This document shows, piece by piece, positions 42,467 to 52,238 of a stretch of 64,000 nt of DNA. The first letter of the stretch is position 1, and the number at the start of each line of letters is the position of its first letter. Source of the stretch: Roseivirga sp. Its GTDB lineage: Bacteria > Bacteroidota > Bacteroidia > Cytophagales > Cyclobacteriaceae. The notes under the pieces were generated by a model, which did no database searches, was not told the origin of the DNA, and saw only the letters and a program-made list of their open reading frames with translations. The position numbers and the translations under genes were made by a program. The stretch covers positions 1-64,000 of the forward strand of contig JAAWWF010000016.1 of assembly GCA_021404565.1 (NCBI GenBank). Direction: 5' to 3'.

Positions 42467-44027
42467 GCCCAAAGATACCATAGTGATCATTGGAGCAGGG
42501 CCGGCTGGTTTGACTGCCGCATACGAGCTGGCTACAAAGAGTGATCATCGAATCATTGTGCTTGAAGCAGATAAGCAGGTGGGTGGGATCAGCAAGACAG
42601 TGGACTATAAAGGCAACAAAATTGATATTGGGGGGCATCGCTTTTTTTCAAAGTCTGATTGGGTATTGAATTGGTGGCAGCAATTCTTACCCATCCTCAA
42701 TGATGGCAATGAGATATTCACCACCTATCAAAATCGCCAGAAAGGTTTTAAGGCAAAGGCTTTTACCGATCGGTCTAGGCCTCATATGCTCATCCGTCCG
42801 CGTAAGTCCAGGATCTATTATCAGGGAAAATTGCTTGACTACCCCATCAAGCTCAACCTCCGCACCCTTTTTAAAATTGGCCCAGGCAAAAGCTTAAGAA
42901 TACTCGGCTCGCTGATTGCCACACGAATTAATCCCATAAGAAAAGAGGCGAACCTTGAAGACTTCTTCATCAACCGTTTTGGTAAAGAGTTATATGCGGC
43001 TTTTTTCAAAGAATACACTGAAAAAGTCTGGGGCAAACCCTGCACTGAAATCAGCCCGGAGTGGGGCAGGCAAAGGGTGAAAGGACTCAGCTTTAAAAAA
43101 ATCGTTAAGCATTATTTCACTACACTTTTCTACCCTATGCGCCAGTCTTTTGGCAACAAACAGGTAGAGCAGACGCTCACGGAGTTTTTTCTGTATCCTC
43201 AGAAAGGCCCGGGCCAGCTTTGGGAGGTTGTAGCAGAGCGCTGTATGGATTTGGGAGTAGAAATCAGAACGCGACAAAAAGTCACAGGCCTGAAAAGTGC
43301 TGGTGATTTGGTTTCTCAAATAGAGGTATCAGACGATCTTTCACAGAAAACTTATACGGTACACTGCGATCAGTTAATATCCACCATGCCAGTTAAGCAC
43401 CTCATCACCGCACTGGACAGACCAGTATCCGATGAAGTGAAAAAAGTGGCATCTGGCCTCGAATATCGCGACTTTATGATCGTAGGGCTATTACTCACAG
43501 AGCTCAAACTTAAGAATAAGGACGGGGAGCAGGTAGATGACAACTGGCTGTACATTCAGGATAAAGGATTAAAGGTAGGCCGGGTGCAGCTTTTTCATAA
43601 TTGGAGTCCGGAAATGACCGCTGATCCTGACAGCTACTGGATTGGTGCAGAGTATTTTTGCCAGGAGGGTGATGATCTCTGGACCTCCACGGATGTGCAA
43701 CTGATCGATCTGGCAGCGAAAGAACTGGCCACCATAGGTATTCTGGATGCCGACATGGTAAAAGATGGCACGGTAGTAAGAATGCCCAAGGCATATCCTT
43801 CCTATGTCGGTAGTTATGAAGATTTCGATTTGGTAAAAGATTACTTCAACAGCCTGGCCAATCTCTATCTGGTTGGCAGAAATGGCACCCATAAGTATAA
43901 CAATCAGGACCATTCCATGCTCACAGCACTGGAAGCCATCAACAATATCCTGACTAAGACCACCGGTAAGGAGAATATCTGGGCTGTAAACACTCAAAAT
44001 GAAAACCATGAAACCGTGGAAGGCTAG
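42459..44027 (+). CDS. FAD-dependent oxidoreductase of glycan locus (UDP-Galp-mutase/amine-oxidase fold)
   Basis: A 522-residue flavoprotein. The N-terminal Rossmann motif is [19 protein letters not shown] followed by [14 protein letters not shown]. The next block [13 protein letters not shown] matches flavoproteins related to UDP-galactopyranose mutase and protoporphyrinogen oxidase. The C-terminal FAD loop is [18 protein letters not shown]. Such genes are frequent in O-antigen and exopolysaccharide clusters, where they may act on a sugar nucleotide or lipid-linked glycan. Redox-neutral ring rearrangement is possible; the reaction is not known. Confidence 0.78.
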   Translation: MNKPKDTIVIIGAGPAGLTAAYELATKSDHRIIVLEADKQVGGISKTVDYKGNKIDIGGHRFFSKSDWVLNWWQQFLPILNDGNEIFTTYQNRQKGFKAKAFTDRSRPHMLIRPRKSRIYYQGKLLDYPIKLNLRTLFKIGPGKSLRILGSLIATRINPIRKEANLEDFFINRFGKELYAAFFKEYTEKVWGKPCTEISPEWGRQRVKGLSFKKIVKHYFTTLFYPMRQSFGNKQVEQTLTEFFLYPQKGPGQLWEVVAERCMDLGVEIRTRQKVTGLKSAGDLVSQIEVSDDLSQKTYTVHCDQLISTMPVKHLITALDRPVSDEVKKVASGLEYRDFMIVGLLLTELKLKNKDGEQVDDNWLYIQDKGLKVGRVQLFHNWSPEMTADPDSYWIGAEYFCQEGDDLWTSTDVQLIDLAAKELATIGILDADMVKDGTVVRMPKAYPSYVGSYEDFDLVKDYFNSLANLYLVGRNGTHKYNNQDHSMLTALEAINNILTKTTGKENIWAVNTQNENHETVEG

Positions 44028-45543
44028 ATTAAAAGACCCGGCCTACTTCCTGGCAATCGCGGTAACGGCTTTCCTGGCGGTCTATCTCACCATGCCGCAG
44101 CATGAGTTTAAATACAACCCCGATGTAGGCAACAGTCCATATGGAATGGCCATCGCAAAAACCTATCAGAATATGCCTGAAAATACAGGGAATTGGGCAC
44201 GGGGTTATGTCTTGAACGGAGAGCTTACAATTTATGCCAATTGGCCACCCATGGCCTTCAAACTGCTGGCTGAGTGGTTCGAATTCACAGGCCGGGACGA
44301 TATTTACACTGCACGCATTTGGTATGCCTTGCTGTATGCTATCAATGCCTTACTGTTTTATGCTTTGTTGAAAGGGCTTAAAGTCAATACAGCCATTGCT
44401 TTCATTGCCTCAATCTCGTTTATCTTTTTACCCTCTCATTTAGACTTTGGAGCTTTGATCTACGTAGATCAGTGGCTTATTACCTTTTGGTTGCTTGCCT
44501 GGATAGCCTACTTCCAGGATAAAGTACTGTCCAAAATATTGTTCTATATCATTGTTCTGTCGGGCTTCTTGTTTTTTCACTGGTTTATTATTTTTCTCCT
44601 ACCCATACCCTTTTTGCTATTCTTACTAAAACGGTATCGGCCGGGTATTGGCCGATTGACACTGATACTTGTAGCAGTTATGGTCATCGTCTGGGCAGTT
44701 CAGTACAGTCTTTTCAGTCTCTATAAAGATTCCTATTTCTTTCAGAAATTCCGTGTCTATTCAATTTTTGGATTGGCAAGCGTTCCCGGCTCCTATCCTG
44801 TGGCACTATTAAAGCGCATTGTCTCTCTGGGTTACGAAGCAGCCGTACTCGTACCCCTATTTTTACTTGCAGGTTTCTTCTCGGTGAGACATAAACATTT
44901 TATCAAATGGCCACAACTATACAGTCTGCTCAGTGGCAACCTATTGGCTTTGATTTCATATACCATTTGCTTTGTCCACTGGTTCGGATATCACCGCCAT
45001 GGTCTGGGTATGTTTTCAATACTCATTGGAGGTGCAGTAGCATTGGGCCTTTCCTACCTAAAATCAAGATCTTTGCCCAGGTTCAGGTACGCATGTGTGC
45101 TGGTTATCTTAGTTCCCCTCTCACTTTTTATGGCATTGCCTGCGATCACGAAAGTTGCCGATGAAGTGGAGCAACAGGATGAACAAATTGCCAACTTCAT
45201 CAACGCTAATCGTACCAGTCAGGACCTGAAGGCTTGCTTGTTTTTCGATCAGCCCGGCATTGCAGGAACGCATATAGTGAGGTTTGATTTAAGTGAGTTT
45301 GCCCTTCGGGAATATACCAATGCCTACACCTTCAATTTGTATGAAATGGAAAAGCAGGTATCCATCACAGAGGACCTGAAGCACGGCATTGCGAAACTGA
45401 AAAAGAACGGCTTTGTTGATTTCGACCCTTCGCTGGTTTTTATGGTCTCAAAAAAGCACTACGAATTTGATGAGACGGTAATTACAGGCTTAAATTCCAT
45501 TGGCAAATTCAACATCTATCACCTCGATCTGACCGATTTTTGA
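43999..45543 (+). CDS. Polytopic membrane protein, possible GT-C-type glycosyltransferase
   Basis: A 514-residue protein with about ten to twelve spans. The first span ([19 protein letters not shown]) is followed by an exposed loop ([30 protein letters not shown]) as in GT39/GT-C enzymes, and the C-terminal ~110 residues are soluble. The acidic catalytic pair of GT-C enzymes is not obvious, so this is a tentative call. It overlaps the FAD gene by 29 bases and ends one base before the next GT2 gene. A polyprenyl-phosphate-sugar-dependent transferase or a flippase-like partner are alternatives. Confidence 0.6.
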   Translation: MKTMKPWKARLKDPAYFLAIAVTAFLAVYLTMPQHEFKYNPDVGNSPYGMAIAKTYQNMPENTGNWARGYVLNGELTIYANWPPMAFKLLAEWFEFTGRDDIYTARIWYALLYAINALLFYALLKGLKVNTAIAFIASISFIFLPSHLDFGALIYVDQWLITFWLLAWIAYFQDKVLSKILFYIIVLSGFLFFHWFIIFLLPIPFLLFLLKRYRPGIGRLTLILVAVMVIVWAVQYSLFSLYKDSYFFQKFRVYSIFGLASVPGSYPVALLKRIVSLGYEAAVLVPLFLLAGFFSVRHKHFIKWPQLYSLLSGNLLALISYTICFVHWFGYHRHGLGMFSILIGGAVALGLSYLKSRSLPRFRYACVLVILVPLSLFMALPAITKVADEVEQQDEQIANFINANRTSQDLKACLFFDQPGIAGTHIVRFDLSEFALREYTNAYTFNLYEMEKQVSITEDLKHGIAKLKKNGFVDFDPSLVFMVSKKHYEFDETVITGLNSIGKFNIYHLDLTDF

Positions 45544-45544
45544 G

Positions 45545-46402
45545 TTGAAAATTTCAGTAGTCATACCGACCTATAACCGATCCAGCCAGCTACGAGCATG
45601 TTTGACTTCGCTCAAAGAGCAAACAATCAATCTAGCATGGGAGGTAATTGTAGTGGATGATGGCGGGGATCAGGACTTGAATGGGTCAGTACAGGGGTTT
45701 AAATCAGATCTGAATATTCTACTAATCCGGCAGGAAAACCAAGGCCCTGCCACCGCCCGGAATGCTGGTGTGCAAGAAGCCAAAGGTGATTTCATTGTTT
45801 TCCTGGACGATGACTGTGAACCTCAGCCGGATTGGCTGGCCACACTCTACCCAAAGGCTCAACGCAATACAATATCAGGAGGAAAAATCGAAAATAAACT
45901 TGTCCACAACTCTTTTTCCGAGACCAGTCAGCGGTTGGTATCATTCCTTTACAGCGAATGGAAAGACACCCCCTGGTACTTCTTTACATCTAATAACTTC
46001 ATGGTCCATCGACAGACTTTTCTGCAAGCAGGGGGCTTCGATGAAAACTTCCCGACATCTGCGGGCGAAGATCGGGAGTTTTGCGCACGTTGGATCCATT
46101 TGGGAAATCAGATGGAATACGTCCCGACTGCGATTGTCAATCATGCGCACGATTTAAAACTCCGGTCTTTTTGGAAAATGCATTCTAAATATGGAGGGGC
46201 AGCTTATTTATTTGGTGGAAAAATCAAACGGTTGGGAGTCGATGCTTTAAAACCGAGAATATCGTTTTACATGCATTTATTTGGTTTTGTATTGCAACAG
46301 AAAGAGTTAGGATTTAAGAGGGCCGTATCAATTTCATTCTTGATTTTCGTTTCCCAGCTAGCGACTCTGTTTGGCCTTATGAAAGAGAAATTCAGACATT
46401 GA
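45545..46402 (+). CDS. GT2-family glycosyltransferase
   Basis: A 285-residue GT-A enzyme. It starts MKISVVIPTYNRSSQLRACL, with VIVVDDGGDQ, FLDDDCEPQPDW (DDD metal site) and GGFDENFPTSAGEDREFCAR, the usual acceptor/catalytic block. A hydrophobic C-terminal segment may touch the membrane. The start is TTG at 45545, immediately after the previous stop. It probably adds one sugar to the lipid-linked repeat. Confidence 0.84.
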   Translation: MKISVVIPTYNRSSQLRACLTSLKEQTINLAWEVIVVDDGGDQDLNGSVQGFKSDLNILLIRQENQGPATARNAGVQEAKGDFIVFLDDDCEPQPDWLATLYPKAQRNTISGGKIENKLVHNSFSETSQRLVSFLYSEWKDTPWYFFTSNNFMVHRQTFLQAGGFDENFPTSAGEDREFCARWIHLGNQMEYVPTAIVNHAHDLKLRSFWKMHSKYGGAAYLFGGKIKRLGVDALKPRISFYMHLFGFVLQQKELGFKRAVSISFLIFVSQLATLFGLMKEKFRH

Positions 46403-46414
46403 TATTATTTTAAA

Positions 46415-46663
46415 ATGAATCATAAGATTAAAGAACAAGTCAAAAGCTATATCTCTAAAGAACTAATTAGGGATAGTTTAGTCGAAATAAAGGATGACAC
46501 TGTACTGATACGAAGTGGTCTTCTTGACTCAATAAAAACCCTGCAACTCATCGCTTTTCTTGAGCAGGAGTTCAAGGTCGATTTTGAAGCACATGAAGTA
46601 GATGCCGATTATTTAGACAGCCTGATACTGATTGAAAATACTATTAAATCAAAACTCTCATGA
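46415..46663 (+). CDS. Acyl/peptidyl carrier protein (DltC-like)
   Basis: An 82-residue carrier protein. The phosphopantetheine site is Ser39 in RSGLLDSIKTLQLIAFLE, with the helix II pattern DS(I)xxLxLi(A). The 4-bp overlap with the adenylating gene (ATGA, 46660-46663) is strong evidence that the two work together: the ligase loads the carrier's thiol. The position before an MBOAT gene matches dltA-dltC-dltB logic, not fatty-acid synthesis. A 4'-phosphopantetheinyl transferase must come from elsewhere. Confidence 0.88.
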   Translation: MNHKIKEQVKSYISKELIRDSLVEIKDDTVLIRSGLLDSIKTLQLIAFLEQEFKVDFEAHEVDADYLDSLILIENTIKSKLS

Positions 46664-48189
46664 GCCATACCAATCAATTGGCAGAGCTAATCGCCCAGGC
46701 ATTTAGGAAGTTTGAGAAAAAAATAGCCTGCGATGACTTAAATCAAAGTTACACCTATCATGAATTACGACTTGAAAGCGAGAAAACAATAGGCTTTTTA
46801 CAAAAAAAACAAATCCGGGCTAAACAGAGAGTAGGTATTTGTGCCCCCAAGTCCTATGCCAGTTACGCTGCATTATTAGGTATTATTCAGTCAGGCGGAG
46901 CATATGTTCCTATAGATCCAACCTCACCCATTTCGCGCATCAATACCATCGTCAGCGATAGTAAACCTGAGGGAGTTATTGGTGAGTATGAAATACTCCA
47001 ACAGATGTCAGAACACTATAAAGACAGTGTTATTGAAGAAATACCAGGTAGTGTCTTATTCTATTTAGCACTGTCATTCGATCATAAAATGGATAGTAGT
47101 ATTCCTCCTGAGTTTGTTTGTATCCTGTATACATCGGGGTCTACCGGAAAGCCCAAGGGCGTTATGGTCACTCATGAGAATGCCTTTAGTTATGTTCAAT
47201 GGGCGGCAACATCATTGAGTTCATTCTCGGCAGAGGACGTTTTTTCTTCAGTGGCCCCATTCTACTTCGCCCTCTCCCTGTTCGATTTGTATGTTCCACT
47301 GGTTTACGGAGCACAAATTGTGTTGTTTAGCGAGAAACATATCAGGAACCCTATGGTGCTGTCTTCCGCCATAGAAAAGAAGAAAATCACAGTTTGGTAT
47401 TCTACCCCCAGTGTGCTCATGCTGATGATGCAATACGGCAAAACGGAAAGGTCTGATCATTCATCCATCAGGCTGGTATGCTATGCGGGAGAGGTATTTC
47501 CTTCAGAGTCGCTAAGGCAGCTTAGAAATAAGTGGCCAGATAAAGACATCTATAACCAGTTTGGGTCAACAGAGACGAATGTTTGTACCTCGAGAAAAAT
47601 ACCAGATGTCTTACCGGAAAATTTTGATCACAGAATAATCGGCAACGGCTGTAGCCACCTGAACTGCAAACTATTGGTGAATGACGTAATTCACGAACCA
47701 ACCATTGGTACAGAAGGAGAACTGGTTATCAGTGGTCCGGCAGTGAGTCCCGGCTATTTTGGTACGGCAGCAGAATTGAGTGGTGAAAAATTTATTACGA
47801 TCGGAGGTAATCATTGGTACAGGATGGGCGATTGGGCCATAGTTAATGATCAACAGGAATTTAAGTTGCTGGGACGGATAGATCGAATGGTTAAAAAAAG
47901 AGGGAATCGTATTGAACTTGACGAGATTGAAAAAGCAATTGCCAAACATGCCCTGGTAGACCGTTCGGGAGTGGTAACGGTACAAGCTAAAGACGAGCTG
48001 GTCATAAAAGCCTTTATCGAGACTGTCCCTGATGCTGAAGGGTTTGACTTAGAAGATTTACAGCGTTTTGTGAGAGATCAATTGCCAAACTATATGATAC
48101 CTGATGTATGGGGTAGGCTGGATAAGATACCACTGACCAGTACACATAAAATAGATTATCAAAGTCTTAAGGCCATGGACAATCCTTGA
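46660..48189 (+). CDS. DltA-like adenylating enzyme loading the carrier protein
   Basis: A 509-residue ANL-superfamily ligase of the amino-acid-adenylation type. A3 is LYTSGSTGKPKGV (near 156), A5 is NQFGSTETNV, A7 is YRMGDW, A8 is LGRIDRMVKKRGNRIELDEI, and the A10 Lys is Lys497 in THKIDY. The overall alignment with DltA is clear (VAPFYFALSLFDLYVPL against DltA's APFSFDLSVMDLY). But the Asp that holds the substrate's amino group is Ala204, and the Cys that selects D-Ala is Ala276 in CYAGEVF. The substrate therefore probably lacks an alpha-amino group, or is bound differently. No condensation or thiolation domain is fused. Confidence 0.88.
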   Translation: MSHTNQLAELIAQAFRKFEKKIACDDLNQSYTYHELRLESEKTIGFLQKKQIRAKQRVGICAPKSYASYAALLGIIQSGGAYVPIDPTSPISRINTIVSDSKPEGVIGEYEILQQMSEHYKDSVIEEIPGSVLFYLALSFDHKMDSSIPPEFVCILYTSGSTGKPKGVMVTHENAFSYVQWAATSLSSFSAEDVFSSVAPFYFALSLFDLYVPLVYGAQIVLFSEKHIRNPMVLSSAIEKKKITVWYSTPSVLMLMMQYGKTERSDHSSIRLVCYAGEVFPSESLRQLRNKWPDKDIYNQFGSTETNVCTSRKIPDVLPENFDHRIIGNGCSHLNCKLLVNDVIHEPTIGTEGELVISGPAVSPGYFGTAAELSGEKFITIGGNHWYRMGDWAIVNDQQEFKLLGRIDRMVKKRGNRIELDEIEKAIAKHALVDRSGVVTVQAKDELVIKAFIETVPDAEGFDLEDLQRFVRDQLPNYMIPDVWGRLDKIPLTSTHKIDYQSLKAMDNP

Positions 48190-48279
48190 AAGGTACATGT
48201 GCTCGTTGTTTTGACTCGAATTGTAATTACTTCCGGAGTTATCAGACGAAGAAATTTTCTATGATATCCTTATTATCAA

Positions 48280-50727
48280 GTGCTAAACATCCATAATTCT
48301 TCCTTAAAACCAGTGCTCTCAATATCCTTCCAACTATTGATAATGGGAGGATTCATTCATCATTTCAATATTGAGGAACAATTCCATTTGCCTCTCTTTT
48401 TTCCATGGATTGGGGCTGCCTTTCTAATTCACTTTGTATCCCCTAAACCCTACCGTCAATGGGTATTTGTATTGGCTACGATTGCCGGCACATTCTTTTT
48501 ACTGTCTTTTTGGGAATCATTGACCTTGATCGGAATAGCCTTTGGCATGATCGGAATCACCAATCTGCGTATTGATCTCAGATGGAGAAAATGGATACTC
48601 CTTGTAGTTGCCGGCTTACTCGTATATGCCCGGATGAACCCAATCAATGGATGGCTTTCATCTTCCGTACTGACCATACTGGGTAGCATTTTCATGTTCA
48701 GAATGTTGGTCTTTTTGTACGAGATCAAACACCAAAAACAACCTGTTTCCTTTGTCACACAGATCAGCTATTTTTTCATGCTACCCAATTTGGTATTTCC
48801 ATTGTTCCCGGTGGTAGACTTTAAACTATTTCACAGGCAGTATGATGCAGGCAAAGATCCGGCTGTTTATCAAAGAGGTATTTTGCTTATGGCAAAAGGA
48901 ATATTTTTTCTATTTGTCTATCGAATGATTTATTCATTCCTGCTTCCGGTGAGTGCCGAAATAGATTCACTCAATTCGCTGGTCGCCTATATGAGCATCG
49001 CCTACTTGTTGACCATCAGATTAGCCGGAATTTTCCATTTTTCGGTCGGGGCCTTACACCTATTTGGCTATCGTCTTCCCGATGTTTTTAACAACCATTT
49101 TTTTGCATCGGGCTTCGGAGACTTATGGAGAAGAATCAATATTTACTGGAAGGACTTTATCATCAAACTGTATTTCAATCCATTTTTCTTCCGCTTCAAA
49201 AAATACGGTATCAAAACCGCCATTGCTTTGGCCACCATATTTTCGTTTGTCATCACCCTGTTATTTCATCAATACCAGACTTTCTGGATTACAGGCGTTT
49301 GGCAAATTGGAGCAAAAGACATGGTTTTTTGGGGCTTCTTTGGGCTTGCCGTCATGATTGGCAGCTTATGGCAAAATGATATCCATAAGAAAGACACCTT
49401 CTTAGGTTCCATTGTTTTGAGTGGAAGGATCATACTTACCTTTTTAACGGTATCAGTCCTTTGGTCCGTCTGGTCTGCTCAAAGCCTGTCAACCTGGTAT
49501 GGCATGGCAAAACTTACTCAAGAGGTGCCCACTGTCGAATGGATTGTTTTTACAGGCATTTTGGTGGTAATGGCTTTCGCTGGTGGAGCTGGCCATCATT
49601 TATCAAAGGGTATCAGTATGGCAGATTTCAACAAAGTAGCTGGTTTCTTTCCTTTGGCTCTTTTGGTTATGTTGGTTATGGGTTTTAATCGATTGACTTT
49701 GGACAAATTCTGGAATGAAAGATTAACGGAAAGCACCATCGAGTCTATTTTTTATCAGACGCTCAACGAAGATGACCTGGAGCAACAAACAGCCGGATAC
49801 TATGATGATATACTCCAAAGCGGCAATGTATTGAGTACCCGAACTCAGGAAAGAGAGGTTGCTTTATATGCGAAGGAATTTGAGAAAACGGGCATTGTCC
49901 AAAAATCCCAAACGCCTATTGAACGTAGATTTACTCCCAATTTTCATTTGACTTTTCAAGGAATTGACTTTGATATTAATCAATGGGGCATGCGTGATAA
50001 ACCCTATAACCAAACCCCTCCGCCAGGTGTAACCCGAATGGCCATGGCCGGATCTTCTATTGAAATGGGATCGAGAGTCAAGAAAGAATTGATTTTTGAA
50101 AGCATATTAGAAGAGAGGCTGAATTATGATGCTTCCGTGAAAGCTGATTCAATTGAACTGTTGAATTTTTCTGTCTATGCCAGAGAAATCGCACAGCAGG
50201 CGCATTTGATAAAATCTGAGCTCGTTGATTTCAAACCACAATACCTGCTCATCTTTCATCATTATGAAGACTGGGGGATTCTTAAAAGTACTATCAGGCG
50301 CCTGAAAACAATTAATTATGACTACGCTTTGTTTCAGGAAGCTTACGATAAGCTTGAGGACAGCTATGGCCGGTTGTCTGTCTTAAATCCACTGGAAATT
50401 GAAATACTCAATGGGCTACATGCCGATGTCTATGAAACCTGCATTTCAAATGGTATACAACCCATTTTAGTCATGATGCCCACACTAAAACCGCAGAGAG
50501 ATTTCCGGGAAAGAAAGAGTAAGTTAGACGAGGTATCGGACCAGGCATCTGAGATAGGGTATAAAGTAATTGATTTAAGGGCTGCCTATAAGGGCTTTGA
50601 CCCTGCTTCATTGCGTATTAGCCATAATGATTATCATCCGAATGCGATGGGGCATAAATTATTGGCAGACAAACTGGAGCCGGTCTTGAGGAAACTGATA
50701 ATTAATAAAGAACAACCCTTTCGCTGA
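48280..50727 (+). CDS. MBOAT O-acyltransferase fused to an SGNH/GDSL-like domain (DltB-DltD-like)
   Basis: An 815-residue membrane protein with about ten to twelve spans in its first ~480 residues. The MBOAT core has DLWRRINIYWKDFIIKLYFN (AlgI/DltB 'DFWRRWHISL' position) and an active-site His in LLFHQYQ near 330. A soluble C-terminal part (about 510-815) has an SGNH-like block I, MAMAGSSIEMGS near 590, and a terminal NDYHPNAMGH. Thus one chain joins a DltB/AlgI-type acyltransferase to a DltD/AlgX-type hydrolase fold. The start is GTG 48280; an ATG at 48343 is possible. It follows the carrier and ligase genes and very likely uses the carrier-bound acyl group. Confidence 0.8.
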   Translation: MLNIHNSSLKPVLSISFQLLIMGGFIHHFNIEEQFHLPLFFPWIGAAFLIHFVSPKPYRQWVFVLATIAGTFFLLSFWESLTLIGIAFGMIGITNLRIDLRWRKWILLVVAGLLVYARMNPINGWLSSSVLTILGSIFMFRMLVFLYEIKHQKQPVSFVTQISYFFMLPNLVFPLFPVVDFKLFHRQYDAGKDPAVYQRGILLMAKGIFFLFVYRMIYSFLLPVSAEIDSLNSLVAYMSIAYLLTIRLAGIFHFSVGALHLFGYRLPDVFNNHFFASGFGDLWRRINIYWKDFIIKLYFNPFFFRFKKYGIKTAIALATIFSFVITLLFHQYQTFWITGVWQIGAKDMVFWGFFGLAVMIGSLWQNDIHKKDTFLGSIVLSGRIILTFLTVSVLWSVWSAQSLSTWYGMAKLTQEVPTVEWIVFTGILVVMAFAGGAGHHLSKGISMADFNKVAGFFPLALLVMLVMGFNRLTLDKFWNERLTESTIESIFYQTLNEDDLEQQTAGYYDDILQSGNVLSTRTQEREVALYAKEFEKTGIVQKSQTPIERRFTPNFHLTFQGIDFDINQWGMRDKPYNQTPPPGVTRMAMAGSSIEMGSRVKKELIFESILEERLNYDASVKADSIELLNFSVYAREIAQQAHLIKSELVDFKPQYLLIFHHYEDWGILKSTIRRLKTINYDYALFQEAYDKLEDSYGRLSVLNPLEIEILNGLHADVYETCISNGIQPILVMMPTLKPQRDFRERKSKLDEVSDQASEIGYKVIDLRAAYKGFDPASLRISHNDYHPNAMGHKLLADKLEPVLRKLIINKEQPFR

Positions 50728-50756
50728 AAGGACTACGAGGACCCCTTAATGATTAC

Positions 50757-51407
50757 ATGAGAATGGGAATAAAAAAACAAGTTGTTATCACAGGAACCGG
50801 TAGAGCCGGTACTACCTTCTTAATGGAGTTGTTGACTCATTTAGGCCTGGATACCGGGTTTTCATCCCATGAAATAGAAGTGCATAAAGACAAGGTTTCT
50901 AATGCCGGACTTGAAAAGAATGTAGGAGAATCTCCCGGTGCCTACATTATGAAAGATCCTTCTTTTGTAGACTATGCAGAGGAGCTACTGGTTAGAGATG
51001 ACATTTGCCTAGAACATGTTTTTGTTCCAATGAGGGATATAACAGCCGTTTCCGATAGCAGGAGAGCCAATCAAAAAGCTCATTTTGGTAGGCTTTCGCT
51101 GAGAGAGAAGTTACGATATTTCAGAAAACCATACCTGTTGTATGGAGGGCTGTTACATACCACTTCTTCGAAAAAGGGAGCTCAGGAAGAGGTCCTGATG
51201 AAGAAGTTATTTGATCTGCTATTTAGTCTGTCCAAGTATCAAGTCCCTGTGACGTTTATTCAGTTTCCGTATCTTCTTTCGCACCCCAAATATTTGTACA
51301 ACAAACTTGAACCAGTGCTAAAGGACGTTTCATATGAAGTTTATCTAAAGACTTTTGAAACCTTATCCGACCCTGAGAAACCTCGAAATTTCAATTTGGG
51401 AAAATAA
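50757..51407 (+). CDS. P-loop sulfotransferase-like protein
   Basis: A 216-residue protein with a 5' P-loop, ITGTGRAGTTFLMELLTHLG (near 11-30), matching the PAPS-binding 5'-PSB loop of sulfotransferases (GxxRSGTT). 'IMKDPSF' and 'VPMRDITAVSDSRRAN' stand where the 3'-phosphate-binding region (R...S) lies. It is short for the family (250-320). A glycan 6-O- or 2-O-sulfotransferase is possible; a kinase-like P-loop protein is an alternative. It lies between the MBOAT gene and the ABC exporter. Confidence 0.6.
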   Translation: MRMGIKKQVVITGTGRAGTTFLMELLTHLGLDTGFSSHEIEVHKDKVSNAGLEKNVGESPGAYIMKDPSFVDYAEELLVRDDICLEHVFVPMRDITAVSDSRRANQKAHFGRLSLREKLRYFRKPYLLYGGLLHTTSSKKGAQEEVLMKKLFDLLFSLSKYQVPVTFIQFPYLLSHPKYLYNKLEPVLKDVSYEVYLKTFETLSDPEKPRNFNLGK

Positions 51408-51417
51408 GAAAATCGAT

Positions 51418-52236
51418 ATGAAAGGTTACGTGGTATCAAATCGCTCAAAAGTCATTGAGGAGCTCAGGAGCCTTCCTCAATACAAGGAGTTATTTCTTAC
51501 TCTGGTTTGGAAAAATCTGCGGCTTCAATACCAAAGTGTTGTTTTAGGTTTGATTTGGGGAGTAGTGTTTCCATTGTTGATGTCGGGCATTTTCTTTTTT
51601 GCTCTTGGCAGCAGGCTGGGGTCCGACTTTTCAGATTATTTCATCTTTCTATTTTCGGGTTTTATATTCTGGAATGTGTTCGCGAGCAGTTTGATTCAGT
51701 CTGCCAACTGCATGATACAAGAACACGAAATGCTCAAGAAGGTATACTTTCCCCGGCTGTTATTGCCATTATCATTTGTGGCTGCTAAGCTTTTGGACTT
51801 ACTCATTACCCTGGTCATTCTTACAGGAATATTGGTGTTCATAGAAATGGATATTCACTGGCCGGCCTATTTAGGAGTTTCCTTGCTATCCGTATTGTTC
51901 CTTGTATTGATGGCAGCAGGTTTTTGTCTCTCATTTTCAGTGCTCCTCGTCAGGTTCAGAGGGCTTCAGGTGATTTACCCGATTATTATACAGGCGATCA
52001 TTTTTACTTCTTCGGTGATCTATGAAAGTAATCTGACGATAGAAAATGAGGTGATCAGGTTCTTATTTCAATTGAACCCTATCACCGTTATTCTGAAGCC
52101 TTTTCGCGAGGTGATTTTCTTCGGTGAAATTCACTTCACTTCACTTTTTATGGCTTTCTGTTTTTCCACAGCAATTTGCTTTTCTGGCCTTCTTTGGTTC
52201 AAACTGGAAGATAAAAATCTGATAGACCGATTGTGA
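51418..52236 (+). CDS. Polysaccharide ABC exporter, membrane subunit (Wzm/KpsM type)
   Basis: A ~272-residue ABC-2 permease with six spans. It starts MKGYVVSNRSKVIEEL, has the family block YKELFLTLVWKNLRLQYQSV...LGLIWG (near 25-50), and carries the late FRFLFQLNPITVILKPFRE-type stretch before the last span. ATG 51418 is preferred, because an upstream frame start would overlap the sulfotransferase-like gene. It exports the lipid-linked glycan across the inner membrane with the ATPase gene two bases after its stop. Confidence 0.9.
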   Translation: MKGYVVSNRSKVIEELRSLPQYKELFLTLVWKNLRLQYQSVVLGLIWGVVFPLLMSGIFFFALGSRLGSDFSDYFIFLFSGFIFWNVFASSLIQSANCMIQEHEMLKKVYFPRLLLPLSFVAAKLLDLLITLVILTGILVFIEMDIHWPAYLGVSLLSVLFLVLMAAGFCLSFSVLLVRFRGLQVIYPIIIQAIIFTSSVIYESNLTIENEVIRFLFQLNPITVILKPFREVIFFGEIHFTSLFMAFCFSTAICFSGLLWFKLEDKNLIDRL

Positions 52237-52238
52237 GG

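Noticed and set aside
46660-48189. Naming the carrier, ligase and MBOAT genes dltC, dltA and dltB
   Set aside because: The changed binding pocket argues against D-alanine, so the symbols would mislead.
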